Positions 42,601 through 51,790 are shown, numbered from the stretch's first letter. The stretch is DNA of 64,000 bases from Planotetraspora mira (GCF_016863275.1 NZ_BOOO01000022.1:186001-250000); one strand, 5' to 3'. The notes: generated by a model not told the origin, from the sequence alone. Numbers and translations: made by a program.

Positions 42601-45600
42601 TCGCACTTGGCGGCCACTCGCTGCTGGCCGCCAAGGTCGTCGCCCGGATGGACGCCGTGCCGATCCGCGAGTTGTTCGACCACCCCACCGTCGCCGGCTT
42701 CGCCGCGCGCCTGGCCGACGGCGTGGGCCCCGCGCCGCTGCATCGCAGGCCGGAGGGCGCGGTGGTCCCGCTGTCACGCGCGCAGGAACGCCTGTGGTTC
42801 CTGCAACGGCTGGATCCGGGTGACGCGTCCTACAACATGTACAACGTCTGGCGGCTGCGCGGCGCCCTCGACGCCGAGGCCCTTCAGGGTGCGCTGCGCG
42901 ATCTGGCGGCGAGGCACGAGACGCTGCGGACCGGCTATCCGGAAGCGGACGGCAGGCCCGTCACCGCCGTGTCGCCCGAGGCGGGTCCCGACATCGAGCA
43001 CCTCACCGTCGCCTCCGCGGCCGAGGCCGGGCGACTCGTCGCCGAACGCACCAACGCCCCGTTCGACCTGGCCGCCGGGCCACCCTTCCGGGTGAGCCTG
43101 CTCAGACTCGCCGAGGACGACCACGTGGTGTGCCTCGTCCTCCACCACATCGCGGGAGACGGCTGGTCGCTGAACATCCTCAGGGAGGAGTTGGACCTCC
43201 TCTACACCGCCCGGCGTGACGGCGTCGCCGCCGGCCTCGCCGAACCGCCGATTCAATACGGCGACGTCGTCCACGGCCTCTCCGGCCAGGACGACGGCCC
43301 GGAGATCGCCTACTGGCGCGAGCGGCTGGCCGACCCGCCGACACTCGATCTGCCGACCGACCGTCCCCGGCCCGCCGTTCCCGCGCACCGGGGCGCCTTC
43401 CACGGCATGCGCCTGGCCGCCGAACCCGTCGCCGCCCTGGAACAGGTGGCCGGAGAACACCGCTCGACGTTGTTCATGGTCCTGCTCGCGGCCTACCAGG
43501 TCCTGCTCGCCGGCCACACCGGCAAGCACGATCTGCTGGTCGGCTCCACCTTCGCCGGACGGGACAGGGTGGAGCTGGAACGGATGGTCGGCTACTTCGC
43601 CAACACGCTCGTGCTGCGCGGCGACCTGTCGGGAGACCCATCCTTCGACGCCCTTCTCGCCCGCACCCGCGACACCGTGCTGGGGGCGATGGCGCACCAG
43701 CGGCTGCCGTTCGAGGAACTCGCGGCCGAGACCGGGAGGGAGCACGGGCCGCACCTGGACGCGATGTTCCGGACCATGCTCATCCTGCACACCCAGGACG
43801 AGACCGAGACCGCCGGGACCTTCGCCGACCTGGACCTGGAGTTCTTCGACTCCGGATACCGGCAGGCCAAGTTCGACCTCATGCTCGACGCCTGGCGCGA
43901 CGGCGAGGGGCTGACGATCTCCTTCGGCTACGACAGCGACCTCTTCGACCCCGGGACGATCTCCCGGCTGGCCGAACGCTTCGCCGTCCTGTGCGAGGCC
44001 GTCGCCGCCGACCATCGCCGCCCCCTCTCCCGACTGCCGCTGCTGACCCCGGCCGACGAGGCGCTGCTGGCCGAGTTCGAGGCCCAGGAGACCGGCGTCG
44101 CCGACGGCCCGATGGTCCCCGGGCTGATCGGGGCGGCGACGGAGGCGACGCCCGACGCGGTGGCGTTGAGCTGCGGCGACGAATCGGTCACCTACGCGCA
44201 GCTCGACCGCCGGGTGGGCGCGCTCGCGGCCCGCCTGCGCGCCGAAGGCGTGGGGCCGGAGAGCGTCGTCGGCGTCTGTCTCGATCGTTCCGCCGACGCC
44301 GTCGTGAGCCTGCTGGCCGTCTGGCGGGCGGGCGGCGCGTACCTGCCGATCGACCCCGACCTCCCGGCCGGACGGATCGACTGGCTGCTGTCCGACAGCG
44401 GCGCCACGCTCGTGATCACCCGTCATGAGGGGCTCTCCGGTGACATCCCGGTGCTCCACCCCGGCGAGGCCGGAGACGGCCCACCGCACGACGGCGTCCT
44501 CCCGGCGCCCGATGACGCGGCCTACGTGATCTACACCTCGGGTTCGACGGGACTGCCCAAGGGCGTGGTGGTCGAGCACTGCGCCCTCGCCGCTCGGGTC
44601 GCGTGGATGCGCGCGGACTACGGGCTCGGGCCCGGCGACCGCGTCGTCCAGTTCGCCTCACTCGGATTCGACACCCACGCCGAGGAGGTCTACCCCGCGC
44701 TCGCGGCCGGCGCGACGGTGGAACTGCTCCCCGACGGAGCCCTCAGCCTGCCCGAACTGCTCGCCGGGCCGCGCGGGCGGGACGTCACGGTGCTCGACCT
44801 GCCGACGGCGTACTGGCACCGACTGGTGGACCAGATCGACGACATGACCTGGCCCGACCGCCTGCGGCTGGTGATCCTCGGCGGGGAGCAGGTCCACGCC
44901 GCGGCGGTGGCGCGATGGCGGGAGCATTTCGGCGACCGGGTCCGGCTCGTCAACACCTACGGGCCGACCGAGGCCACGATCATCGCGACCGCGGCCGACC
45001 TCGGCGCCGCGGATGCCGTGCCGTCGGACGGGCGCCCGCCCATCGGAGTGCCCGTCGGCGGGGCGCGCGCCGCCGTCGTGGACGAACACGGGCGGCGGGT
45101 GCCGCCCGGCGCCGCCGGCGAGTTGCTGCTCGGCGGGGCGGGACTCGCCCGCGGCTATCTCGGCCGCCCCGACCTGACCGCCGAGAGGTTCGTGACCGGC
45201 CCTGACGGCGGGCGCGCCTACCGCACCGGCGATCTGGTCCGCTGGCGCGGCGACGGGCGGCTGCAGTTCCTCGGCCGGGCCGACGACCAGCTGAAGGTGC
45301 GCGGCTTCCGCATCGAACCCGGTGAGATCGAGGGCCGCCTGGCCGCCCTCCCCGACGTGCGCGAGGCGGCGGTGACCGCCCACGACGGCGCCCTCGTCGC
45401 CTACGTCACCGGGACGGCCGACACCGACGCGCTGCGGGGGCACCTGGCGGAGACGCTCCCGCCGTACATGGTGCCGGACGTCTGGGTGCCGCTCGACGAG
45501 CTGCCCATGACCCCGAACGGCAAGGTCGACCGGCGGGCGCTCGCGCCGCCGGACAAGCCCGCGGAGCGGCCGTTCGTCGCGCCGGAGACCGACGCCGAGT

Positions 45601-45869
45601 TCCTGGTGGCCGAGGTCTGGGAGGAGGTCCTGCGCGTCGACAGGGTCGGCGTGCACGACGACTTCTTCGCCCTCGGCGGCCATTCCCTGCTCGCCGTCCA
45701 GGTCGCGGCCCGGCTTCGCGCCAGCGCGCAGGTGGACGTGCCCATCCGTGAGCTCTTCGCCCACCGCACGGTGGCCGCTCTGGCCGTACTGGTCGAGGAG
45801 CTTGTCATGCGAGAGCTGTCCGAGCTCAGCGACGACGAGGTCGCCCGGCTCCTGGAGACGGAGGCCTGA
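39648..45869 (+). CDS. Nonribosomal peptide synthetase, C-A-T-C-A-T
   Basis: A 2073-residue two-module synthetase. C1 (about 5-440, HHIVADG at 126) leads to A1 (460-930), T1 (DFFALGGHSLL, Ser991), C2 (1040-1460, HHIAGDG at 1166), A2 (1490-1950) and T2 (Ser2013). Reading the Stachelhaus positions by alignment to GrsA gives A1 D-I-L-Q-L-G-M-I-W, one change from the glycine code, and A2 D-T-E-D-I-G-T-I-I, which I do not recognise; its acidic residues hint at a basic side chain. Having a C domain first, it needs a donor, probably the free carrier protein. No epimerase or thioesterase is present. The stop overlaps the next gene by one base (TGATG). Confidence 0.95.
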   Translation: MTGLTLAQERLWILHRLNPDDASYNLPMMLRVRGALNAEALERALAVVLDRHEMLRCRFAEHGGTPVRVPTDPARVELAHCADIEEARAFAGEMAGRPFDLERGPMIRMALLTLAPEDHILVIVVHHIVADGWSLQVLRRDISDVYAAFEAGKPSPLAPLPMTYDDHVRRRHENTGDEASTAYWTSTLSGSQPLELPTDRPRPPVRSGRGDHIDFDMPADLLARLERVARAERCTLFMVLLTAFQVLLARHSGRQDICVGTPTSGRDLVEEEAMVGYFAQTLVLRGDLSGDPSFRELLRATRGRVLGALAHADVPLERIVTELRVERDPSRTPLFQAMFNFLREEHDGPGLGDTRIEPFDHPFAQSRTDISLDIVQKPSGTAAMLTFDDALFTRASAERMHRHLLTLLADIAARPGARIGDLELIDDEERADLLGRWNDTAVLSAPASVLKRFDAQVARTPHAVAVACEGRELTYAELDARSHQIAALLSGLDQHGPDQHGPGALGGLVAVCLRRSPDMIAALFAVWRAGAAYLPIDPEHPRNRIALVLDDSRATAVLTDRTLAGLFPEDRVLLIEDVAGPEDAGEDTGTVHDTGAGEDAWEPADLERAAYVLYTSGSTGRPKGVAVPHRALARFLDAMAEILGEQEGRTWLALTSLSFDISALEIFLPLTRGGRVEITPDHLLRDGPALTRLIDATGVTNVQATPSGWRMLAEAGLRDTRLDALVGGEALPLPLAGDLRGRVRRLVNMYGPTETTIWSSFWEVPEHPEEVTIGGPIAGTRLHVLDERRMLAPVGVPGELCIAGDGVAIGYLGRPSLTAERFVPDPYGPPGSRLYRTGDRVRRLPDGRVVFLGRDDGQVKLRGHRVELGEIEAVLEAHPGVRAAAVVVRNDALVAFVVGDAPDLAAHAAAALPSYMVPAVVVDMDALPLTPNGKVDRLALPSAVAVRPAAAPSRTPPRTWAERRVAAVFAEVLGVEEVGVEDDFFALGGHSLLAAKVVARMDAVPIRELFDHPTVAGFAARLADGVGPAPLHRRPEGAVVPLSRAQERLWFLQRLDPGDASYNMYNVWRLRGALDAEALQGALRDLAARHETLRTGYPEADGRPVTAVSPEAGPDIEHLTVASAAEAGRLVAERTNAPFDLAAGPPFRVSLLRLAEDDHVVCLVLHHIAGDGWSLNILREELDLLYTARRDGVAAGLAEPPIQYGDVVHGLSGQDDGPEIAYWRERLADPPTLDLPTDRPRPAVPAHRGAFHGMRLAAEPVAALEQVAGEHRSTLFMVLLAAYQVLLAGHTGKHDLLVGSTFAGRDRVELERMVGYFANTLVLRGDLSGDPSFDALLARTRDTVLGAMAHQRLPFEELAAETGREHGPHLDAMFRTMLILHTQDETETAGTFADLDLEFFDSGYRQAKFDLMLDAWRDGEGLTISFGYDSDLFDPGTISRLAERFAVLCEAVAADHRRPLSRLPLLTPADEALLAEFEAQETGVADGPMVPGLIGAATEATPDAVALSCGDESVTYAQLDRRVGALAARLRAEGVGPESVVGVCLDRSADAVVSLLAVWRAGGAYLPIDPDLPAGRIDWLLSDSGATLVITRHEGLSGDIPVLHPGEAGDGPPHDGVLPAPDDAAYVIYTSGSTGLPKGVVVEHCALAARVAWMRADYGLGPGDRVVQFASLGFDTHAEEVYPALAAGATVELLPDGALSLPELLAGPRGRDVTVLDLPTAYWHRLVDQIDDMTWPDRLRLVILGGEQVHAAAVARWREHFGDRVRLVNTYGPTEATIIATAADLGAADAVPSDGRPPIGVPVGGARAAVVDEHGRRVPPGAAGELLLGGAGLARGYLGRPDLTAERFVTGPDGGRAYRTGDLVRWRGDGRLQFLGRADDQLKVRGFRIEPGEIEGRLAALPDVREAAVTAHDGALVAYVTGTADTDALRGHLAETLPPYMVPDVWVPLDELPMTPNGKVDRRALAPPDKPAERPFVAPETDAEFLVAEVWEEVLRVDRVGVHDDFFALGGHSLLAVQVAARLRASAQVDVPIRELFAHRTVAALAVLVEELVMRELSELSDDEVARLLETEA

Positions 45870-48800
45870 TGACTGTCGAGGATTCCCGCAGGGCCCTCGC
45901 GGCGCGACGACTGCGCCGCAGGGCGGCCGCGCCGACCGTGCCGGCGCGCCCGCCCGGGGAGGAGCCGCCGCTGTCGTTCGCCCAGGAGCGACTGTGGTTC
46001 ATGGAGCAGTACACCCCCGGCAGCCGTGCCTACATCATCCCGGTCGCCCGGCGGTTCCGGCACGAACTCGACGCCGAACGCCTGCGGGAGGCGCTGCGTC
46101 AGGTGGTCGAGCGGCACGAGACGCTGCGGACGCGCTTCCCCGCGACCGCCGACGGCGCTCCCGCCCTCGAGGTCGTCCCTTCCGGGAGCCCCGAACTCGC
46201 CGTCGAGCTCACCCTGGCCGAGGTCGACGACGAGGAGGCCGCACGCGCGCTGGTGGACGAGTTGCAGGCACGCCCGTTCGACCTGGCCGCCGGCCCGCCG
46301 ATCCGCGCCCTCCTCGTACGGCTCGCGCCCGACGACCACGTCCTGGGACTCGCCGTCCACCACATCGCGGCGGACGGCTGGTCGGTGAACATCCTCCTGG
46401 GCGAGCTCATAACGCTGTACGAGGGCAGGGCCGTGCCCGACCTCACGGTCCAGTACGGCGACTACGCCCTGTGGCAGCGCGGCCTGCCGGCGACGGGCCT
46501 CGACCACTGGCGCGAGCGCCTGGCCGGCGTGGAGGCGCTCGCGCTGCCCACCGACCGGCCGCGCCCTCCGGAGGTGACGTACGGCGGGGCGAGTCACCCG
46601 GTGCGGATCGACACCGACCTGGCCCAGGGGCTGCGCAGACTCGGCGAGGACCACGGCGCCTCCCTCTACATGGTGCTGCTGGCCGGGTTCTCCGCGCTGC
46701 TCGGGAGATACGCCGGTCAGGACGACGTGACCGTCGGATCCCCCGTCGCGGGCAGACCGGCCGCCGAGCTGGAGACGCTCGTCGGCTGCTTCGTGAACAT
46801 GCTGGCGATGCGGTCGGACCTGTCCGGCGACCCGTCGTTCGCCGAGCTCCTGCTGCGCGTGCGGGAGACCGCGCTCGACGCCTTCACCCACCAGGACGTG
46901 CCCTTCGAGCAGCTCGTCTCGGCGCTCAACGTGACCAGGGACGTGTCGCGGTCGCCGCTCTTCCAGGTCATCCTCGCCATGCAGAACTACGACTCGGCGG
47001 GCGCGGACGCCGAGGGCTTCGACCTCAAGTCATGGGCGACGCGCTTCGACCTGGAGCTCTATTTCGCCGACGACGGCAGCGAGCTGTCCGGCTCCGTCAT
47101 CTACAACACCGACCTGTTCGACGCGGCGACCGTCGAGCGGCTCTGCCGGCACCTGGTCGCGCTGCTGCGCGCGGCGGTGGACGACCCGGCCAGGCCACTG
47201 TCGGCCCTGGACCTCCTCGACGCGGGCGAGCGGGCGGCCCTGGATTCGTGGAACGACACGAAGGTGGACCACGGCCCGCCCGCCACGCTGCTCGAACTGG
47301 TCGAGGCGCAGGTCGCCCGCACTCCGGAGGCGCCCGCGGTGACGTTCGAGGGCGTCACCCTCTCCTACGCCGAGATCGACGAGCGGGCGTCACGCGTCGC
47401 GGCGGCCCTGCGGGCGCACGGCGTCACCCCGGGCTCCCGGGTCGGCGTGTGCGCCGAACGCTCGCCCGAGCTCGTCGCGGGCCTGCTCGGCGTGCTGAAG
47501 GCCGGCGGCGCCTACGTTCCCCTCGACCCCGAGTATCCGGCCGACCGGCTCGCCTTCATGGCGACCGACGGCGCCCTGTCCGCCGTCCTCACCTTCGGCG
47601 CGTCCGACGGTCTCACCGCCCTCGCCTCCACCCTCGAGGCCGGCCTGACCAGCTGCCCGCTGCTGCCCCTCGACAACGTGGGCGAGCCGTCCTCGGCGGA
47701 GCCCGCGTGGCGAGCCGGCCCCCTCGACGCCGCGTACGTGATCTACACCTCCGGGTCGACCGGCAGGCCCAAGGGTGTGCCGAACACGCACAGGGGCATC
47801 GTCAACCGGTTGCGGTGGATGCAGGACCGGTTCGGGTTGACTTCCGGCGACGTGGTGCTGCAGAAGACACCGGCGGGCTTCGACGTCTCCGTGTGGGAGT
47901 TCTTCTGGCCCCTGATGGTGGGCGCGCGGCTCGTCCTCGCCCGCCCCGGCGGGCACAAGGACGCGGCCTACCTGCGCGACCTGATCGTCGCCGAGGGCGT
48001 CACCACGCTGCACTTCGTGCCGTCCATGCTGGCGATGTTCCTGGCCGAGGAGGGCGTCGCCGCCTGCGGCACGCTCGAACGGGTCATCTGCTCCGGCGAG
48101 GAGCTGCCCGCCGACCTCGCCCGCCGCTGCGTCGAGACGCTGCCCGCCGAGCTGCACAACCTGTACGGCCCCACCGAGGCCGCCGTCGACGTCTCCGCGT
48201 GGCACTGCACGGCGGAGGCGCTGCGCGACCTGGCCAGGGTGCCGATCGGCGCACCCGTCGCCAACACCACGCTCCACGTGCTCGGGCTGGGCATGCGGCG
48301 GGTCCCCGTCGGCATGCCGGGCGAGCTGCACATCGGCGGCGCGCAGGTGTCGCTCGGCTACCTCGGCAGGCCCGGCCTCACTGCGGAGCGGTTCGTCCCC
48401 GACCCCTTCGGCGAGCCGGGAGCCCGGCTGTACCGCACGGGCGACCAGGCTCGCTGGCGCCCGGACGGCACGCTGGAGTTCCTCGGCCGGCTGGACACCC
48501 AGGTGAAGCTGCGCGGCCTGCGCATCGAGCTCGGCGAGATCGAGACGGTGCTGCGCGAACAGCCGGGTGTCGCCGACGCGGCGGTCATCGTGCGGGAGGA
48601 CCGGCCGGGAGACCAGCGGCTGGTCGCCTACGTCGTCGGCACGACACCGGACAGGGCGGTCCTGAAGCAGGTGCTGCCCGACTACATGGTCCCCGCCGCT
48701 TTCGTCGAGCTCGATCTGCTGCCGCTGTCCCCCAACGGCAAGCTCGACAGGAGCGCGCTGCCCGCGCCCGCCCGGCAGGGGCCCACGGCCTCCGAACCCC

Positions 48801-51319
48801 CGTCCACCCCGACCGAGCTGGCGGTGGCGGCGATCTGGACGGAGATCCTCGATCTCGACCAGGTCGGGGCCGACGACGACTTCTTCGACCTGGGCGGCCA
48901 CTCCCTGCTGGCCACGCAGCTCGTCACGCGGCTGCGCCGTATGGCAGCCGAGACGGGTGGCGGCGGGGTGAGCGTCATGGACGTCTTCAAGAACCCCACG
49001 GTCCGCGAGCTCGCCGCACTCATCGACACTCCCGCCGACCAGCGGGCGCCCCGTGGGCTGCTGCACGAGCTCACGCCCCGTCGTACGGCCGAGCTGAGCT
49101 TCGTCTGCGTGCCGTACGGCGGGGGAAGCGCGGTGGTCTACCAGCCGCTCGCCGACGCCCTCCCGGAGCGGTACTCCCTCTGGGCGGTGGCGATCCCCGG
49201 CCATGACGTCGGGCTCGACGAGGAGCATCTGCCGTTCGAGGAGCTGGCCGCCCGCTGCGTGGCCGAGATCCAGGAGAAGGTGCGCGGCCCGATCGCGCTG
49301 TACGGCCACTGCGGCGTGGGCTCGGCACTGATCATCGACATCGCCCGGCGGCTGGAGCAGGCCGGGCGGACGGTCGAGATCGTCTACATCGGCGCGATGT
49401 TCCCGTTCGCCCGCCCCAAGGGACGCGTCGCCTCCATCCTGTCCAAGATCGCCAGGATGGAGGCGCTGCGCGGAGACCGGGGGTACGCGAACTGGCTCAC
49501 CGGTCTGGGCGTCGACCTGAGCGACCTGGATCCCGCGCAGGCCCGCTCGATCATCCAGAACATGCGCGAGGACTCCACGGCGGCCGAGGACTACTACACG
49601 CGCCTGTTCGACGAGGGCACCGATCGCCTGCGCGCCCCGATCGTCACCATCGCCGGCGGCAAGGACCCGACGACGGACTACTACCAGGAGCGCTACCGAG
49701 AGTGGCACTTCCTGACCGACACCTCCGCCGTGGTGGTGCTGGAGGAGGCCGGCCACTTCTTCCTGAAGTACCGCGCGGCCGAGCTCGCCGAGATCGTCAC
49801 GCTGCCGCTGCTCACCGAGCAGCCGCCCCCGCGGGAGACCTGGCGGCTGCACGAGGTGTCCCGCGGGAACGCCATCGAGGGCACCGTCTCCCACGGCCAC
49901 TCCACCGGACCAGAGCCCAGCATGCGCAGGTTCGCCGCCGTGGCCGGCGGGCAGCTCGTGTCGATCACCGGCTCGGCTCTCACCGAGTTCGCCATCCCGA
50001 TCTGGATCTACCTGACCACCGGGTCCGTCGCGCGCTTCGCGCTGTTCACCGTGCTGGGGCTGGTCCCCGGCCTGGTGGTCTCGCCGCTCGCCGGAGCGAT
50101 CGTCGACCGGTACGACCGCCGGAAGGTGATGCTCGGGGGCGACATCGCGGCCGGCGGCGTCCAACTCATGCTCGGGCTCCTGGCCTGGACCGGCAACCTG
50201 CAGGTCTGGCATCTGTACCCGTCGATCGTGTTCCTGTCGCTCGCGCTGACGTTCCAGCGGCTGGCCTACGGCTCGGCCATCCCGCAACTGGTGCCCAAGC
50301 GCTATCTGGGGCACGCGACGGGCATCGGCCAACTCGGCGGCGGGCTCGCCCAGCTCCTCACCCCGCTGCTCGCTGTCGGCCTGCTGTCGGCCATCGGCCT
50401 CGGCGGCATCCTCGCCCTCGACGTCGCCAGCTACGCGGTCGCCATCACGCTCATCGTGTTCGTACGGTTCCCCACCTCGATGGCCTGGCGCCGCAAGGAG
50501 TCGCTCACCGCCGAGATCGCGAACGGCTTCCGCTACGTCTGGGGCAACCGCGACTTCCGCAAGATGTTGTCGTTCTTCGCGATCCTCAACCTCCCGCTCT
50601 CCCCCCTGTTCCTGATGATCTCGCCGCTGGTCCTGTCGTTCGCCACGCTCAGCGAGGTCGGCACGGTCTCCTTCCTGTCCGGACTGGGAGTCACGATCGG
50701 CGGGCTGGCGATGTCGATGTGGGGAGGACCGCGCCATCTCCGGATGCGCGGCGTGCTGCTGTCGACGCTCGTCCTTGCCGCCTTCTGCTTCGTCACGGGC
50801 CTGCGGGCGGAGCTGTGGGTGGTCGCCGCGGGCGCCTTCGGCATGGCGCTGTGGCTCACGTTGCTCAACGGCATCTACACCACGATCGTCCAGGTCAAGG
50901 TGCCGCAGCGGTTGCACGGCCGGGTCTTCGCCCTGAACACGATGATCGCCTGGTCCACCCTGCCCGTCGGCTTCGGTCTCATCGCGCCGTACGGCACGGA
51001 CCTGTTCGAGCCCCTGATGGCGCCGGGAGGCGCGCTCGCGCCCACGGTCGGCGCGGTCATCGGGACGGGTGAGGGGCGCGGCATCGGGTTCATGTATCTG
51101 CTGTTCGCCCTGCTCATGGCGGTGATCGCACTGGTGGCGCTGCGCTGGCTGGCCGGATTCGACGACCGGGTGCCCGACGCCGTCGCCGACGACCTCATCG
51201 GCCTGGAGAGCGTCAGCGCCGCGAGCACCGGCAAGGACACCGGCTCCGGCGCCGCCGACGGCGTCCGCCGCCCCTCCGACGCCTCACTCGTGAGCGTCCG
51301 ATCTCGAGGAGAGAGATGA
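45869..51319 (+). CDS. NRPS-exporter fusion: C-A-T-TE-MFS
   Basis: An 1816-residue protein in one uninterrupted frame. C (30-440, HHIAADG at 164), A (470-965), T (DFFDLGGHSLL, Ser1012) and a thioesterase (1060-1300) are followed after a short linker by a full MFS exporter from about 1352 (MRRFAAVAGGQ) with motif A DRYDRRKVM, like EntS/MefA-type drug exporters. The A code D-V-W-H-I-S-L-V-D is a serine code. The TE nucleophile position is Cys1148 (GHCGVGS), with later GGKDP Asp and AGHFF His. No ribosome site precedes Met1352, so a separate exporter gene is unlikely. The design would tether release of the peptide to its export. Confidence 0.92.
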   Translation: MTVEDSRRALAARRLRRRAAAPTVPARPPGEEPPLSFAQERLWFMEQYTPGSRAYIIPVARRFRHELDAERLREALRQVVERHETLRTRFPATADGAPALEVVPSGSPELAVELTLAEVDDEEAARALVDELQARPFDLAAGPPIRALLVRLAPDDHVLGLAVHHIAADGWSVNILLGELITLYEGRAVPDLTVQYGDYALWQRGLPATGLDHWRERLAGVEALALPTDRPRPPEVTYGGASHPVRIDTDLAQGLRRLGEDHGASLYMVLLAGFSALLGRYAGQDDVTVGSPVAGRPAAELETLVGCFVNMLAMRSDLSGDPSFAELLLRVRETALDAFTHQDVPFEQLVSALNVTRDVSRSPLFQVILAMQNYDSAGADAEGFDLKSWATRFDLELYFADDGSELSGSVIYNTDLFDAATVERLCRHLVALLRAAVDDPARPLSALDLLDAGERAALDSWNDTKVDHGPPATLLELVEAQVARTPEAPAVTFEGVTLSYAEIDERASRVAAALRAHGVTPGSRVGVCAERSPELVAGLLGVLKAGGAYVPLDPEYPADRLAFMATDGALSAVLTFGASDGLTALASTLEAGLTSCPLLPLDNVGEPSSAEPAWRAGPLDAAYVIYTSGSTGRPKGVPNTHRGIVNRLRWMQDRFGLTSGDVVLQKTPAGFDVSVWEFFWPLMVGARLVLARPGGHKDAAYLRDLIVAEGVTTLHFVPSMLAMFLAEEGVAACGTLERVICSGEELPADLARRCVETLPAELHNLYGPTEAAVDVSAWHCTAEALRDLARVPIGAPVANTTLHVLGLGMRRVPVGMPGELHIGGAQVSLGYLGRPGLTAERFVPDPFGEPGARLYRTGDQARWRPDGTLEFLGRLDTQVKLRGLRIELGEIETVLREQPGVADAAVIVREDRPGDQRLVAYVVGTTPDRAVLKQVLPDYMVPAAFVELDLLPLSPNGKLDRSALPAPARQGPTASEPPSTPTELAVAAIWTEILDLDQVGADDDFFDLGGHSLLATQLVTRLRRMAAETGGGGVSVMDVFKNPTVRELAALIDTPADQRAPRGLLHELTPRRTAELSFVCVPYGGGSAVVYQPLADALPERYSLWAVAIPGHDVGLDEEHLPFEELAARCVAEIQEKVRGPIALYGHCGVGSALIIDIARRLEQAGRTVEIVYIGAMFPFARPKGRVASILSKIARMEALRGDRGYANWLTGLGVDLSDLDPAQARSIIQNMREDSTAAEDYYTRLFDEGTDRLRAPIVTIAGGKDPTTDYYQERYREWHFLTDTSAVVVLEEAGHFFLKYRAAELAEIVTLPLLTEQPPPRETWRLHEVSRGNAIEGTVSHGHSTGPEPSMRRFAAVAGGQLVSITGSALTEFAIPIWIYLTTGSVARFALFTVLGLVPGLVVSPLAGAIVDRYDRRKVMLGGDIAAGGVQLMLGLLAWTGNLQVWHLYPSIVFLSLALTFQRLAYGSAIPQLVPKRYLGHATGIGQLGGGLAQLLTPLLAVGLLSAIGLGGILALDVASYAVAITLIVFVRFPTSMAWRRKESLTAEIANGFRYVWGNRDFRKMLSFFAILNLPLSPLFLMISPLVLSFATLSEVGTVSFLSGLGVTIGGLAMSMWGGPRHLRMRGVLLSTLVLAAFCFVTGLRAELWVVAAGAFGMALWLTLLNGIYTTIVQVKVPQRLHGRVFALNTMIAWSTLPVGFGLIAPYGTDLFEPLMAPGGALAPTVGAVIGTGEGRGIGFMYLLFALLMAVIALVALRWLAGFDDRVPDAVADDLIGLESVSAASTGKDTGSGAADGVRRPSDASLVSVRSRGER

Positions 51320-51756
51320 ACCATCGCGTCGTCGTCAACCGCGACGGCCAGTATTCGATCTGGCCGTCGGAGACGGATCTGCCCGCCGGGTGGGCGGCCG
51401 AGGGGCCCGCCGGCTCGCGGCAGGAGTGCCTGGAGCGGATCGACACGATCTGGACCGACATGCGGCCCTACCGGAGCCGCCTGCGGGAATCGCTGGCGGC
51501 CGCTCTGGAGAAGGCGTCGGACGGACAGCTGACGGCAGCCGAGGTGCTGAGAGCGGACACGTCGTTCGTCGCGATGGGCGTGACGTCGCTCACCATGGTG
51601 CGCCTGATCGACGTGATCGAGACGGAGCTCGACGTCATCGTGGACATGGACCACGACCCGCGCGTCCTGGAGGACCTCGGCTCCCTGGTCGACCACATCG
51701 CCGGGCAACGGCTGTCGTCCGGCACGAGCGACGGCGGCCCCGCGTCCGGTTTCTGA
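51316..51756 (+). CDS. MbtH-like protein fused to a carrier domain
   Basis: A 146-residue protein. Residues 1-52 are an MbtH-like protein (VVNRDGQYSIWPSE, LPAGWAAEG, ECLERIDTIWTDMRP), the small chaperone of adenylation domains. From residue 57 a carrier-protein domain follows: LRADTSFVAMGVTSLTMVRLIDVIE, where the Ser of GVTSL is the likely phosphopantetheine site, then DVIVDMDHDPRVLEDLGSLVDHI. Normal MbtH proteins are about 70 residues and have no such domain. The ATG overlaps the synthetase stop (ATGA). It may activate the A domains and carry an intermediate. Confidence 0.88.
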   Translation: MNHRVVVNRDGQYSIWPSETDLPAGWAAEGPAGSRQECLERIDTIWTDMRPYRSRLRESLAAALEKASDGQLTAAEVLRADTSFVAMGVTSLTMVRLIDVIETELDVIVDMDHDPRVLEDLGSLVDHIAGQRLSSGTSDGGPASGF

Positions 51757-51761
51757 TCGGC

Positions 51762-51790
51762 GGCCCGCCGGGCGGGGCTTCCGGCGGGCC
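51762..51790 (+). terminator. Hairpin after the NRPS operon
   Basis: GGCCCGCCGG (51762-51771) and CCGGCGGGCC (51781-51790) form a perfect 10-bp stem with a 9-nt loop, 5 bp past the MbtH-carrier stop. A near-copy of GGGCTTCCGGCGGGC follows at about 51828. A separate palindrome GGAACGTTCC (51852-51861) could regulate the next gene. Confidence 0.6.

Noticed and set aside
47390-50917. 1175-codon minus-strand frame opposite the second NRPS
   Set aside because: Composition (Gln/His/Arg/Glu-rich) is typical of antisense GC-rich frames; the plus strand encodes complete C-A-T-TE-MFS motifs.
49922-51319. Separate MFS exporter gene with its own start
   Set aside because: No stop or ribosome site lies before Met1352 and the frame is continuous; fusion is the simpler reading.
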